Shown here: positions 23,557-30,937 of the stretch, piece after piece | Layout: every line of letters begins with the position of its first letter | How positions within the stretch are numbered: the stretch's first letter is position 1 | DNA from: JANLSE01 sp038214135 | Lineage (GTDB): Bacteria > Chloroflexota > Chloroflexia > Chloroflexales > Roseiflexaceae | Reading direction: 5' to 3' | DNA: 41,774 bases | NCBI GenBank assembly: GCA_038214135.1 | Contig: JBBQSD010000046.1 | Span: 1 to 41,774 of the forward strand | Position numbers and translations under genes: made by a program | The notes under the pieces: model-generated | Seen by the model: only the letters and a program-made list of their open reading frames with translations | The model's database searches: none | Told to the model about the DNA's origin: nothing

Positions 23557-24162
23557 TCATGGCCGGATTCGCCGCAGAATGGCGCTCAACCGATCATAAT
23601 CGTCTTTGAGCAATGATGCGACTTCGCGGCCTGCCTGAACAAGATATTCGCGCTCTGCACCAGTACGGGCGCGAGCAGCGGCACGAATCGTTGCAGCCAG
23701 CAGATCATCGCCAGGGATGTTATTGGCGAACAGCGGTGTGCGGAAGAAATCGGCCACTTCGCTAAACTGAATCAGCTCGCTGCCACTGCATTCATAGACG
23801 CTATAGTGAACGGGCGGCGGGTGCGATGGCAAATACTGATAGATTCGATCATTACGAACAAACCCAACCGTCAGCGCCGAGAACTCAGTCTGCAATACCT
23901 CGGCCAGATCGGGGTGTTCCTGATAGATTTCGTCATCATACAGTTCGCGGCCGCTATAGGTTCGGCCACGCACCAATGCTCGCCCGCCTGGTTCCTTCGA
24001 GCCAGTGCGAATATCATAGACAAGCCCATATACTGCCACGCCCGCCTCGCGCGATTGGGCACGCACCAATGCCCCAAACGGCGGCGCTGCCAATAGTTCG
24101 TATGCACCGGCTGTGAAGCCAATTGTACTGGCCTCAATCACCTCTCCGATCCGCTCCTGCAT
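23557..24162 (-). CDS. HAS-barrel-like domain protein
   Basis: A 201-residue soluble protein. The N-terminal part (IGEVIEASTIGFTAGAYEL, GALVRAQSREAGVAVYGLVYD) resembles the HAS barrel found at the N-terminus of HerA-type ATPases and ATP synthase subunits, but no ATPase domain follows. The C-terminal 60 residues form a helical, Arg-rich segment (TIRAAARARTGAEREYL, VASLLKDDYDRLSAIL). It starts 16 bp after the STAS gene and is the last gene of the partner-switching operon. The ATG at 24162 has GAGG close by; longer upstream frames run inside the STAS gene and are rejected. Function unknown. Confidence 0.65.
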   Translation of the reverse strand: MQERIGEVIEASTIGFTAGAYELLAAPPFGALVRAQSREAGVAVYGLVYDIRTGSKEPGGRALVRGRTYSGRELYDDEIYQEHPDLAEVLQTEFSALTVGFVRNDRIYQYLPSHPPPVHYSVYECSGSELIQFSEVADFFRTPLFANNIPGDDLLAATIRAAARARTGAEREYLVQAGREVASLLKDDYDRLSAILRRIRP

Positions 24163-24178
24163 GGCCTCGCCCCCGCTG

Positions 24179-24526
24179 TCACTTGTGGTAGCTTGCCAGT
24201 GCTGCATCACGATCCACAAACATCTTAAACAGCGAATCGAAGCGGCTCTTGCGGAACACCTCCGCAACGGTTGGCTGCAAGCCACACAGCCGCACATCAC
24301 CGCCCAATGGCTGAACAATCTTCAGATTGGTGAGCAGCATGCGTAATGCCAAACTGGCAACAAATGTAACATTGCTCATGTCCACAATGATATTGCCCTT
24401 ATGTGCGACGATTGCATCGCTAACACCCGTTTCAATGGCCTTGACACCAACAGCATCCAAGCGGATCGTTGGGGTCATCACCAGAACATCGCCGATTGTT
24501 TCCGTGATCAGTGGCTCAGTGCTCAT
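24179..24526 (-). CDS. STAS-domain anti-sigma-factor antagonist
   Basis: A 115-residue single STAS domain (SpoIIAA/RsbV fold): IVDMSNVTFVASLALRMLL is the region that holds the phosphorylated Ser in relatives (usually FIDSSGL). Here the Asp before it is Ala and the Gly is Ala, while one Ser remains. In partner switching, such a protein is phosphorylated by an HATPase anti-sigma kinase and dephosphorylated by a SpoIIE-type phosphatase; both activities appear in the adjacent upstream gene. AAAGGAG within the end of that gene serves as its ribosome site, five bases after the upstream stop. Confidence 0.9.
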   Translation of the reverse strand: MSTEPLITETIGDVLVMTPTIRLDAVGVKAIETGVSDAIVAHKGNIIVDMSNVTFVASLALRMLLTNLKIVQPLGGDVRLCGLQPTVAEVFRKSRFDSLFKMFVDRDAALASYHK

Positions 24527-24531
24527 TGGGC

Positions 24532-26235
24532 TTACTCCTTTGGTTTATCGTTCAGCAAATGATGGAATGTCAGCAGTGTAATATCATCGGATTGGGGCGC
24601 ACCAGCAACAAATGCATCGACACGGCGGATCACCGCTTCAACCAGGGAATCGGCATCAATCGTTGCATTGGCGCTCAATGTCTCGATCAGGCGATCCTCA
24701 CCAAACATCTCACTCTGGGCATTCATCGCCTCTGTGATGCCATCACTAAAGCCAACCAGTGTTTCGCCAGGCTGAATGAATGTCTCAACAATACGCACAT
24801 TCTGGTCCTCGATCACGCCAAGCGGCAAACAGCCAAGTTCCAGTTCACGCACACTGCCATCGCGGGCAACCAGCAGTGGCGGGTTATGGCCAACATTGGC
24901 ATAGTGTAAGCGGCCAGTTTGTGGCTCCAGAATGCCATAGAATAATGTGATGAACATGGTATTATCGCCATGCTCGCGCACCATATAGGAATTTGTCACC
25001 CCGATTGCCTCAAGCATGACGCTATCGAATGCCAGATCCTGATCGCTACGATTGCGTACCAACGATTGCGATGTTGCCCGCAACAGGCTGCGCGCCAACG
25101 CAACAAACAGGGCGGCTGGCACGCCCTTGCCCGCGACATCGGCAACAACAAAGCCGATCCGTCCGCCTGGCATGGCGATATAATCGAAGAAATCGCCACC
25201 AACGGCCAATGCACCACGGCTAAATGCCGCCACTTCCCATCCAGGCGGGGCTGGCAGTTCACGCGGTAGGAACAACTGTTGGATGCGCCGCGCAACCGAG
25301 AGTTCCTCCTCGATGCGGCCAAGCCGGATCAGATCGGCCTGGGCTGCCTGGAGATCCCTATAGGCCCGTGAGAGTTCTGCATTCTTGGCCTCCAACCCGG
25401 ATATCATATCGCGGCTGGTGCGGCGCAAACTGGCGGTTCCACCGCGCAGCAGTTCGAGCGCAACCTGTGGATCGGCGTGCATGAGTGCGAAGAAGCTCTG
25501 CTCATCAAGCTCGGCCAGGACGCTATCGGTGGCGGCCCGTACCGTTGCCGAGCGCAGGCCGCGGTCGATCAGCGCCATCTCACCCATAATCTGCCCGGCT
25601 TGGCGAACCTCTAGCACCAGTTCCTTGCCGCCAAGATAGGTCAGCGCCTCAAGGGTACCAGATAGAATAACAAAGCAACTCTTGCCTGGATCGCCCTCGC
25701 GCATCAGTACCTCGCCAGTACTCAAGCGCCGTTCGACAATATGCTCGGCGATCTGTTCGAGATCTGCTTCGGAGAGGCGCATGAAGAACGACACATTCCG
25801 CAACCGCTCGGGCAGGCTGCGTTCGCGATATTCTTTCATTACCATAAGTTGATTCCATCCGCTTATCGGGTCGTGCTGGTATTCAATCGAATCCGCAAAC
25901 TCACGAACAAAAAAGATCCCTAACCCGCCAACCTGCCGTTCATCAATAGCGCTCTCCAGATCAGGATCGGGAATCGTTCGTGGGTCAAATGGCCGTCCGT
26001 GATCATGAATCGCGATCACCAGCGTGCCATCGTTCATTCCGCAGGCCAATCGAATCACGCCAGGCCCCTGTGTATAGCCATATTTGATGATATTGGTGGC
26101 GATCTCCTCGATCACCATCCGCAACAAATAGGCCTGATCCTCCGAGAGCGTATGCTCCTGTTCAAGGGTATCGGCAAAGGCAGTCAGTTGTTCGACGCTG
26201 GCCCAATCGGCGGGCACCTCGATCTCATTCATCAT
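24532..26235 (-). CDS. fusion: anti-sigma HATPase, cNMP-binding domain, SpoIIE phosphatase
   Basis: A 567-residue cytosolic switch protein. Residues about 1-135 form an RsbW/SpoIIAB-type HATPase: EEIATNIIKYGY (N box), IHDHGRPFDP, GGLGIFFV. Residues about 145-265 form a cyclic-nucleotide-binding domain (LSTGEVLMREGDPGKSCFVI, GQIMGEMALID, RSATVRA). A coiled coil (about 275-315) leads to a PP2C-type SpoIIE phosphatase with GGDFFDY, VADVAGKG, FSDGITEA and QSDDITLL metal-site aspartates. One chain thus holds the kinase-like and phosphatase arms of a partner switch plus a second-messenger input. It heads the operon with the STAS and HAS-barrel genes. A TATACT -10 lies seven bases before the ATG, suggesting a leaderless message. 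It is divergent from the pseudokinase. Confidence 0.93.
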   Translation of the reverse strand: MMNEIEVPADWASVEQLTAFADTLEQEHTLSEDQAYLLRMVIEEIATNIIKYGYTQGPGVIRLACGMNDGTLVIAIHDHGRPFDPRTIPDPDLESAIDERQVGGLGIFFVREFADSIEYQHDPISGWNQLMVMKEYRERSLPERLRNVSFFMRLSEADLEQIAEHIVERRLSTGEVLMREGDPGKSCFVILSGTLEALTYLGGKELVLEVRQAGQIMGEMALIDRGLRSATVRAATDSVLAELDEQSFFALMHADPQVALELLRGGTASLRRTSRDMISGLEAKNAELSRAYRDLQAAQADLIRLGRIEEELSVARRIQQLFLPRELPAPPGWEVAAFSRGALAVGGDFFDYIAMPGGRIGFVVADVAGKGVPAALFVALARSLLRATSQSLVRNRSDQDLAFDSVMLEAIGVTNSYMVREHGDNTMFITLFYGILEPQTGRLHYANVGHNPPLLVARDGSVRELELGCLPLGVIEDQNVRIVETFIQPGETLVGFSDGITEAMNAQSEMFGEDRLIETLSANATIDADSLVEAVIRRVDAFVAGAPQSDDITLLTFHHLLNDKPKE

Positions 26236-26242
26236 AGTGCTG

Positions 26243-26251
26243 AGTATAGCA
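26243..26251 (-). promoter_or_regulatory. extended -10 promoter of the SpoIIE fusion operon
   Basis: On the minus strand TGC-TATACT ends seven bases before the ATG at 26235, so transcription would begin at or next to the start codon. No Shine-Dalgarno is seen. Confidence 0.5.
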
Positions 26252-26274
26252 TAGCGCAGGCGAGCGTGTTGGTG

Positions 26275-26283
26275 TGCTATAAT
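26275..26283 (+). promoter_or_regulatory. extended -10 promoter of the pseudokinase gene
   Basis: TGC-TATAAT, a perfect extended -10, about 40 nt before the ATG at 26323. It is 24 bp from the opposite promoter, so the two divergent genes share an 87-bp regulatory gap. Confidence 0.6.
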
Positions 26284-26322
26284 ACTACGTAACCGATACC
26301 GTGAGTCTTCCGCAATAGGGTT

Positions 26323-27699
26323 ATGTCCATATCAACCCCAACCACCCTACCACCGCTCCAGGGCCGCTATCGTATCGAAGATCGCCTTGGCGCCAGCCGT
26401 CTGGCGGTGGTTTATCGGGCATATGATGAGCGGCTCCACCGGCCAGTGCTGGTTCATTTGCTGCGCCGCGAAATAGCCGATCAACCTGCGATGCGCGAAC
26501 GCTTTCTGCAAGAAGCCCAGTACGGGGCCGGGCGAACGCATCGTTCGCTACTGGATATCTACGATACTGGCGAACTGGCTGGGCGGCCATTCCTGATCAC
26601 CGAATATGTTGCCGGGCGAACGCTGCACGAGCTTGGTGCGCTATCGCTCGAAGATGCGCTGCTGTATTTTCGCCAGGTGGTTGGTGCTGTTGCCGTCTGC
26701 CAGGCCGCTGGGTCGCCATATCCGCCGATCAGCAGCAGTAATATCATTGTCGTTGAGGATGGCCATGTCGAATTGGTTGAACACTGGCTGACGCCCCCAG
26801 AAGCGGTTGCGCTCGATCTGGCCTGCTACCGGCCTCCCGAGCGGGCATCTGGTGCGCCACTAACTCAATCTGGCGTTGTCTATTCGCTTGGCCTCCTATT
26901 GATCGAACTGATCGCTGGCAAACGCCCGATCACTGGTACAGACGCTCGGCTGGTTGCCCAGGCTCATCTGAGTACAACCATACCAACGCTCGCTCAGGTG
27001 CAGCCAAAGATCCACGCCCCAGCACTCGAACAACTGATCAAACAGGCGACGGTGCGAGATCCGAATCAGCGTTTCCCGAATGCTGCAGCACTGGCGCAGG
27101 CAATCGACACACTGAGTGTGGGGACATCAAGCGATACTGGCCGCCTCGCCATCGCGCAGCCGCCATCGGTTGGTGAACGGGTGCGTAGTGAGACGAACCG
27201 ATTGCTGCGGACAGCACCGGCGCCGGTTCGGCGCACGTCCGCGCCTGCCAACGCGGATCTGCCCGAACGCCCGCTCCCAACCACAAATAATCGTTCCATG
27301 CTTGGGTTGGCAATCATTGGTGTTGTGTTTCTGATTGTTGTGTGTGGGGCCTATAATCTTGGTAGCGTTGCCGTCGAGCATCTGGCCGATATTCATCTGC
27401 CGCGTTTCACACTCCCAATCCCAGATATTGGCATCAACCTGCCGGGCTGGCTTACCGGCGATGCCGAAGGCCCAGGGGTGGTGCTGGAGGTCAGTATCCC
27501 CGATAGCGAAGGGCTGAATCTGCGTGATGGACCCGGCCTGACAACCGGGATCATCACCCTGCTGCCAAATGGCACACGCGTCAAGCGCGTGGATGGCCCA
27601 CGGGTCGTCGATGGCGTTCCATGGATGCAGGTTCGTGCGCGGATCGATGGCCGCGACATTGAGGGATGGGTTTCGGCCAACTATGTCAAGCCTGTCTAA
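26323..27699 (+). CDS. transmembrane pseudokinase with external SH3 domain
   Basis: A 458-residue protein with a Hanks-kinase fold at the N-terminus (about 14-270) that lacks all core catalytic residues. The ATP-anchoring Lys is His45 (PVLVHLL), the HRD motif is Y133-P-P with the following K-P-x-N reduced to SSSN, and DFG is E153-H-W. Fold markers remain: YRAYDER, FLITEYVAGRTL, CYRPPERASGAP, VYSLGLLLIELIAGK, RFPNAAALAQAI. A membrane helix (about 326-348) precedes an external SH3b domain (GLNLRDGPGLTTGI to EGWVSANYVKPV), which may bind cell wall. Likely a scaffold or sensor, perhaps for the divergent SpoIIE fusion. Confidence 0.9.
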   Translation: MSISTPTTLPPLQGRYRIEDRLGASRLAVVYRAYDERLHRPVLVHLLRREIADQPAMRERFLQEAQYGAGRTHRSLLDIYDTGELAGRPFLITEYVAGRTLHELGALSLEDALLYFRQVVGAVAVCQAAGSPYPPISSSNIIVVEDGHVELVEHWLTPPEAVALDLACYRPPERASGAPLTQSGVVYSLGLLLIELIAGKRPITGTDARLVAQAHLSTTIPTLAQVQPKIHAPALEQLIKQATVRDPNQRFPNAAALAQAIDTLSVGTSSDTGRLAIAQPPSVGERVRSETNRLLRTAPAPVRRTSAPANADLPERPLPTTNNRSMLGLAIIGVVFLIVVCGAYNLGSVAVEHLADIHLPRFTLPIPDIGINLPGWLTGDAEGPGVVLEVSIPDSEGLNLRDGPGLTTGIITLLPNGTRVKRVDGPRVVDGVPWMQVRARIDGRDIEGWVSANYVKPV

Positions 27700-27710
27700 C
27701 GAACCAAGGG

Positions 27711-27784
27711 GTAGGGGCGGTTCGCGAACCGCCAACTGTTAGGGCAATGCTGCACAAGGCGGGCGATTCGCGAACCGCCCCTAC
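27711..27784. repeat. GGCGGTTCGCGAACCGCC palindromic element, copy 1
   Basis: Outer arms of 18 bp, GTAGGGGCGGTTCGCGAA at 27711-27728 and its exact complement at 27767-27784. Each arm also contains a palindromic TTCGCGAA core. It lies directly after the pseudokinase stop and may terminate it. Copy 2 is at 41619-41692. Confidence 0.8.
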
Positions 27785-27801
27785 GGTCATTGTTGGCAAT
27801 G

Positions 27802-27828
27802 TGACGTATCATTCCGAAACATACGTCA
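27802..27828. promoter_or_regulatory. candidate operator TGACGTAT-N11-ATACGTCA
   Basis: Perfect 8-bp inverted arms at 27802-27809 and 27821-27828 with an 11-bp spacer. It lies just upstream of and over the -35 position of the sirtuin-like gene promoter, where a regulator would block polymerase. Confidence 0.5.
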
Positions 27829-27846
27829 GCCCCTCTATCCACCCAA

Positions 27847-27855
27847 TGGTATAAT
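27847..27855 (+). promoter_or_regulatory. extended -10 promoter of the sirtuin-DUF402-GNAT operon
   Basis: TGG-TATAAT at 27847-27855, about 38 nt before the ATG. The -35 region is poor, and its place is taken by the inverted repeat at 27802-27828. Confidence 0.6.
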
Positions 27856-27892
27856 ATTGTATGCTCGAACTGTTTGGCGAGGAGCCTGATCT

Positions 27893-28633
27893 ATGACGTT
27901 GCCCGAGTCAGTCATCAGCCATCTGCGAAACGCCAAGCGTGTTGTTGCGCTGACAGGCGGTGGCGTCGCTTCTGAAGCGAATTTTCCGACATTTCTTCAA
28001 GCGCACACCGGCGAATGGGCTCGCTATGATGTTAGCGAGTTGGCAACACCGCAGGCATTTCTGCGCAACCCACGGCTTGTTTGGGAGTGGTATGCCCATC
28101 GGCGGCGCGGGGCAGAGCGGCTTGGTCCAAGCGCAACGCATCGGGCGCTGGTAGCGCTCGAACAGTTCTACCCAAGTTTCACTTTAATTACCCAAACAAT
28201 CGATGGATTGCATATGCGCGCTGGATCGGAACAGGTGATCGAACTGAATGGCTGCCTCAGCCGTTCACGCTGCTATGAGGCTGGCCATATTCTGCAGCAG
28301 TGGGAAGAAGTTGGCGAGATCCCGCCACGCTGCCCGCATTGTGGCAGTTTTCTGCGGCCCGATGTTGTTATGTATGGCGAAGGGCTATCGCAGATCGATC
28401 TGCGGCGGGCCAGGCAAGCGGTTGAGCAGTGTGACACCTTTTTGTGCCTGGGGGCAATCGGTGCCATTGAACCGGTTTCATCATTTCCATTCGCCGCACG
28501 GCGCGCACGCGCACGGGTGATCGCCATCGCCCCCGACGAATCAGTCTATACATTATTGGCTGATGATATCATTATTGCACCTCCAGCCAATGTTTTGCCC
28601 GAACTGGTTCGTGCGGTGATCGATGAGAGGTAG
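27893..28633 (+). CDS. degenerate sirtuin (Sir2-fold) protein
   Basis: A 246-residue Sir2-fold protein. The order of motifs is that of NAD-dependent deacylases: ALTGGGVASEANFPTF (usually GAGISxESGIPTFR), TQTIDGLHMRAG (usually TQNID, Asn replaced by Thr102), VIELNG (usually ELHG, catalytic His replaced by Asn119). Zinc ligands are C127, C147 and C150; the fourth is missing (Ala130). The loss of the catalytic His and the NAD-contacting Asn argues against deacetylase activity; NAD or ADP-ribose binding may remain. The ATG has GAGGAG eight bases upstream. It heads an operon with the DUF402 and GNAT genes. Confidence 0.88.
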   Translation: MTLPESVISHLRNAKRVVALTGGGVASEANFPTFLQAHTGEWARYDVSELATPQAFLRNPRLVWEWYAHRRRGAERLGPSATHRALVALEQFYPSFTLITQTIDGLHMRAGSEQVIELNGCLSRSRCYEAGHILQQWEEVGEIPPRCPHCGSFLRPDVVMYGEGLSQIDLRRARQAVEQCDTFLCLGAIGAIEPVSSFPFAARRARARVIAIAPDESVYTLLADDIIIAPPANVLPELVRAVIDER

Positions 28634-28635
28634 CG

Positions 28636-29139
28636 ATGCGGCCCATGCAGGTATCCTCGACAAAATATGACGGCAGTTTGCATTATCGCTATGCGATATC
28701 TGTCGTCCGTAGCGAGCCGAATCTGCTGGTGAGCTATACAAGGCCAGGCACCCCGGTTGAGAGCTACCGAGGCTCAATGGTTGCAAGCCGTCACTCGCTC
28801 AGTTTCTACTGGAGCGATAGGCCATATAACCTGACTGTCAACTGGGCGAGCGATTGGCGTCCGCTTTCGCATTATATCAATGTTGCTACCCCAGCTACCT
28901 GGGATGATCAGGTGGTTCACTTCATTGATCTGGATCTGGATGTTATCTGGCGGCAGGACGATATTATTATTCTCGATGATGAAGATGAATTCGAACTGCA
29001 CCGCATCCGTTTCGGCTATCCCTCCGAATTAGTAACTGAATCGTGGCGCAGCAGTAGCGAAGTACGCGATCTGATCATTCGGCGAATCTATCCATTCGAT
29101 GGCAGCCTGTACGCATGGAGGCCGGATGGAATTGCATAG
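28636..29139 (+). CDS. DUF402 protein (nucleoside di/triphosphatase-like)
   Basis: A 167-residue protein of the DUF402 / FomD-Ntdp fold, some members of which hydrolyse nucleoside di- or triphosphates. The typical core is present: VNWASDWRPLSHYINVATPA, then FIDLDLDVIWRQDDIIILDDEDEF, an acidic metal-binding strand pair. It starts two bases after the sirtuin-like stop and overlaps the GNAT start by 14 bp, so all three are co-translated. The family is recognised from the acidic motif and length. Its substrate here is unknown. Confidence 0.8.
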   Translation: MRPMQVSSTKYDGSLHYRYAISVVRSEPNLLVSYTRPGTPVESYRGSMVASRHSLSFYWSDRPYNLTVNWASDWRPLSHYINVATPATWDDQVVHFIDLDLDVIWRQDDIIILDDEDEFELHRIRFGYPSELVTESWRSSSEVRDLIIRRIYPFDGSLYAWRPDGIA

Positions 29140-29740
29140 TGCAAGAACCGTCATCCGCCCATGGCATCGTGGCGATGATGATGTGATGGAGCGCTGGCCA
29201 CCCTATAGTGATCCGCTTGAGCCACTCTGGAACCTGCCGCGTGCGTTCAGCAGTGCCGATTTTTGGCCTGGCGCGTTCATGACGCCATATGAGCGTGAGG
29301 CATGGGCCGTTGAGGGGCTCGATGGCCGGTTGATGGGCCGTATCTCGCTGCGCGAGAAGGACCAGCGTAACCGCCAGGCACGCCTTGGTGTCACCTTTGG
29401 CTCACCATATGTCAGCCGTGGCCTTGGCACCGAAGCGCTGACCCGCTTTTTGCACTACTATTTTGTCGATATGCAGTTCGCGATCATGTTGCTTGATGTT
29501 GCTGCACCAAATGAACGGGCGGTTCGGTGCTATGAACGCCTGGGCTTCTGGTATGTCAGCAGCGATTGGCGGCAGGCTAGTTCGATGTTCGATTGGCATA
29601 TTCTTGAGCGACCAAGCTACCGCCATCTGTCGCGCTTCTTCAGCTCCGAACGGCGCGGCCTGATGGTCGAATTCTTCGAGATGCGGCTTGATCGTGAACA
29701 CTGGCGAGCTCACACCTACGCCCATTCTGCTGCATCCTGA
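29126..29740 (+). CDS. GNAT family N-acetyltransferase
   Basis: A 204-residue acetyltransferase of the RimJ/RimL-like branch. It opens TVIRPWHRGDDDVMERW, has ARLGVTFGSPYVSRGLGTEAL (acetyl-CoA pyrophosphate loop) and AAPNERAVRCYERLGF at the usual places. The ATG at 29126 lies inside the end of the DUF402 gene with GGAGG five bases upstream; longer in-frame starts lie deeper in that gene and are rejected. Third gene of the operon with the Sir2-fold protein: an acetyltransferase beside a deacetylase-like fold is a suggestive pairing, though the latter looks inactive. Confidence 0.87.
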   Translation: MELHSARTVIRPWHRGDDDVMERWPPYSDPLEPLWNLPRAFSSADFWPGAFMTPYEREAWAVEGLDGRLMGRISLREKDQRNRQARLGVTFGSPYVSRGLGTEALTRFLHYYFVDMQFAIMLLDVAAPNERAVRCYERLGFWYVSSDWRQASSMFDWHILERPSYRHLSRFFSSERRGLMVEFFEMRLDREHWRAHTYAHSAAS

Positions 29741-29751
29741 CATAAAAACAC

Positions 29752-29782
29752 GGTAGAGACGCCCCATCGGGGCGTCTCTACC
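29752..29782. terminator. hairpin after the GNAT gene
   Basis: 14-bp perfect stem GGTAGAGACGCCCC (29752-29765) / GGGGCGTCTCTACC (29769-29782) with a 3-nt loop. Same family as 9464-9497, with CAA/TTG changed to CCC/GGG on both sides of the stem. It closes the sirtuin operon. Confidence 0.75.
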
Positions 29783-29890
29783 TATACAGCGACAGGACTA
29801 TCAGGGGGCTTCATTCGGCAGCGGCCTGTGCTATGCTTGCAGGAATCTGTATGCTCACGTATTGATAGTGTGTGCGAAGCAAGGGACATT

Positions 29891-30439
29891 ATGTCGCTGA
29901 TTGCAGGAAACCTTGGTGTTGTGCAGCGCCTCCTCGACGCCGATCAGTTTGTTTGGGCAGTGTGCGCCGGTGCTGCAGCTCATCTGTATGGGCAACGCCG
30001 CCCGATCCAGGATGTCGATATGCTGGTGACACAGGGCAAACTCGCTGAGGTTGTCCGCTTGCTCCAAAGCCAGAATAAGGTCGTTCAATTCGATGGCCAG
30101 CGCATCCTCTGGCGCGGCATCAAATTCTTCGATGATCTGACGATCCGCAAGCCACCTGCTACCTACCCATTTGTGTTCGATGAGCCCATGCGCACACGAT
30201 TGCGCCGTATCTCGCTGCTTGGTTCAACAGTGCCGGTTCTCTCACCTGAGGATGTGATCGCCCATAAGCTCATTCTGAACCGTGGTGCCGAACAGGGCAA
30301 ACACGACCTCGTTGATGCTGCGGGAATCGTTCGCCGCCAACAACTCGACCTCGACTATCTGCGGCAGCGCCTACAAACGATGCGGGCCAATGGGGTTGCC
30401 AATACGGCATTGGCGGAACTGGGCATTAGTCTTTCTTAA
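29891..30439 (+). CDS. nucleotidyltransferase (AbiEii/DUF6036-like)
   Basis: A 182-residue protein with a minimal nucleotidyltransferase fold: CAGAAAHLYGQRRPIQDVDMLV carries a GxxxH..GxxR.hxDxD pattern, with DVDML as the metal-binding acid pair. A Lys near VIAHKLILNRGAEQGKHDLVDA is conserved in the family. Members include toxin-antitoxin components and orphan enzymes. No adjacent antitoxin-like gene is present: a hairpin precedes it and 484 bp of repeats follow. The ATG at 29891 has AAGGGAC upstream; the longer open frame lacks a ribosome site. Confidence 0.75.
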   Translation: MSLIAGNLGVVQRLLDADQFVWAVCAGAAAHLYGQRRPIQDVDMLVTQGKLAEVVRLLQSQNKVVQFDGQRILWRGIKFFDDLTIRKPPATYPFVFDEPMRTRLRRISLLGSTVPVLSPEDVIAHKLILNRGAEQGKHDLVDAAGIVRRQQLDLDYLRQRLQTMRANGVANTALAELGISLS

Positions 30440-30757
30440 GTTCTCAATATTCTTGGGGCTGCGCCCCCAAACCCCACTCTTGCTTCATGCCGCTGTGCTC
30501 GGCAGCACTCTTCATGCCGCTGTGCTCGGCAGCAGGTATTTTTGCGGAGCTACGCGCCCCGCGCCCGCGGTCGGGGCGGGCCACCGCCCCAACACCCCTG
30601 GCCAAGGGCTACCGCCCCTGAACCCCGAATGTATGTTTGTGGCTTCCCAAAACCCGTTTGTCATGCCTCGGCTGCGGGCGATGTATATTGGTGGTGTTGG
30701 GGCGTATTGCATACGCCCGCTTGTTCTCTTGTTCTTGGTTCTTTCGGTTCTTGGTTC
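30440..30757. repeat. GC-rich repeat region
   Basis: It holds a TTGGGG/CCCCAA hairpin at 30453-30470 after the nucleotidyltransferase. A 27-bp-period duplication follows (CTTCATGCCGCTGTGCTCGG at 30483 and 30510). Next is the GC-rich segment whose 30623-30693 part resembles 17788-17858. No gene is supportable. Confidence 0.6.
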
Positions 30758-30937
30758 GTGTTGGGCGGACACATAGGTCCGCACCCTACACGGGTTCGTG
30801 ATATTCTGACTCCTGACTCCTGAATTCTCGGTTCTATCCCCGCCAAAGTGTTGGGCGGACACATAGGTTCGCACCCTACACGGGTTCGTGATATTCTGAC
30901 TCCTGACTCCTGAATTCTCGGTTCTATCCCCGCCATA
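30758..30937. repeat. 90-bp tandem duplication
   Basis: Two copies (30758-30847 and 30848-30937) differ at one clear base in the first 88 (C at 30779, T at 30869). Each holds an imperfect hairpin (GTGTTGGGCGGAC...), a GACTCCT x2-GAATTCT heptad array and the 12 bp of the 3' end of the amidinotransferase-fold gene. The end of that gene, with its stop, lies in the second copy. Confidence 0.9.

Noticed and set aside
29891..30439. Toxin-antitoxin or abortive-infection pair based on the nucleotidyltransferase
   Set aside because: No partner gene lies on either side; a hairpin precedes it and repeats follow.
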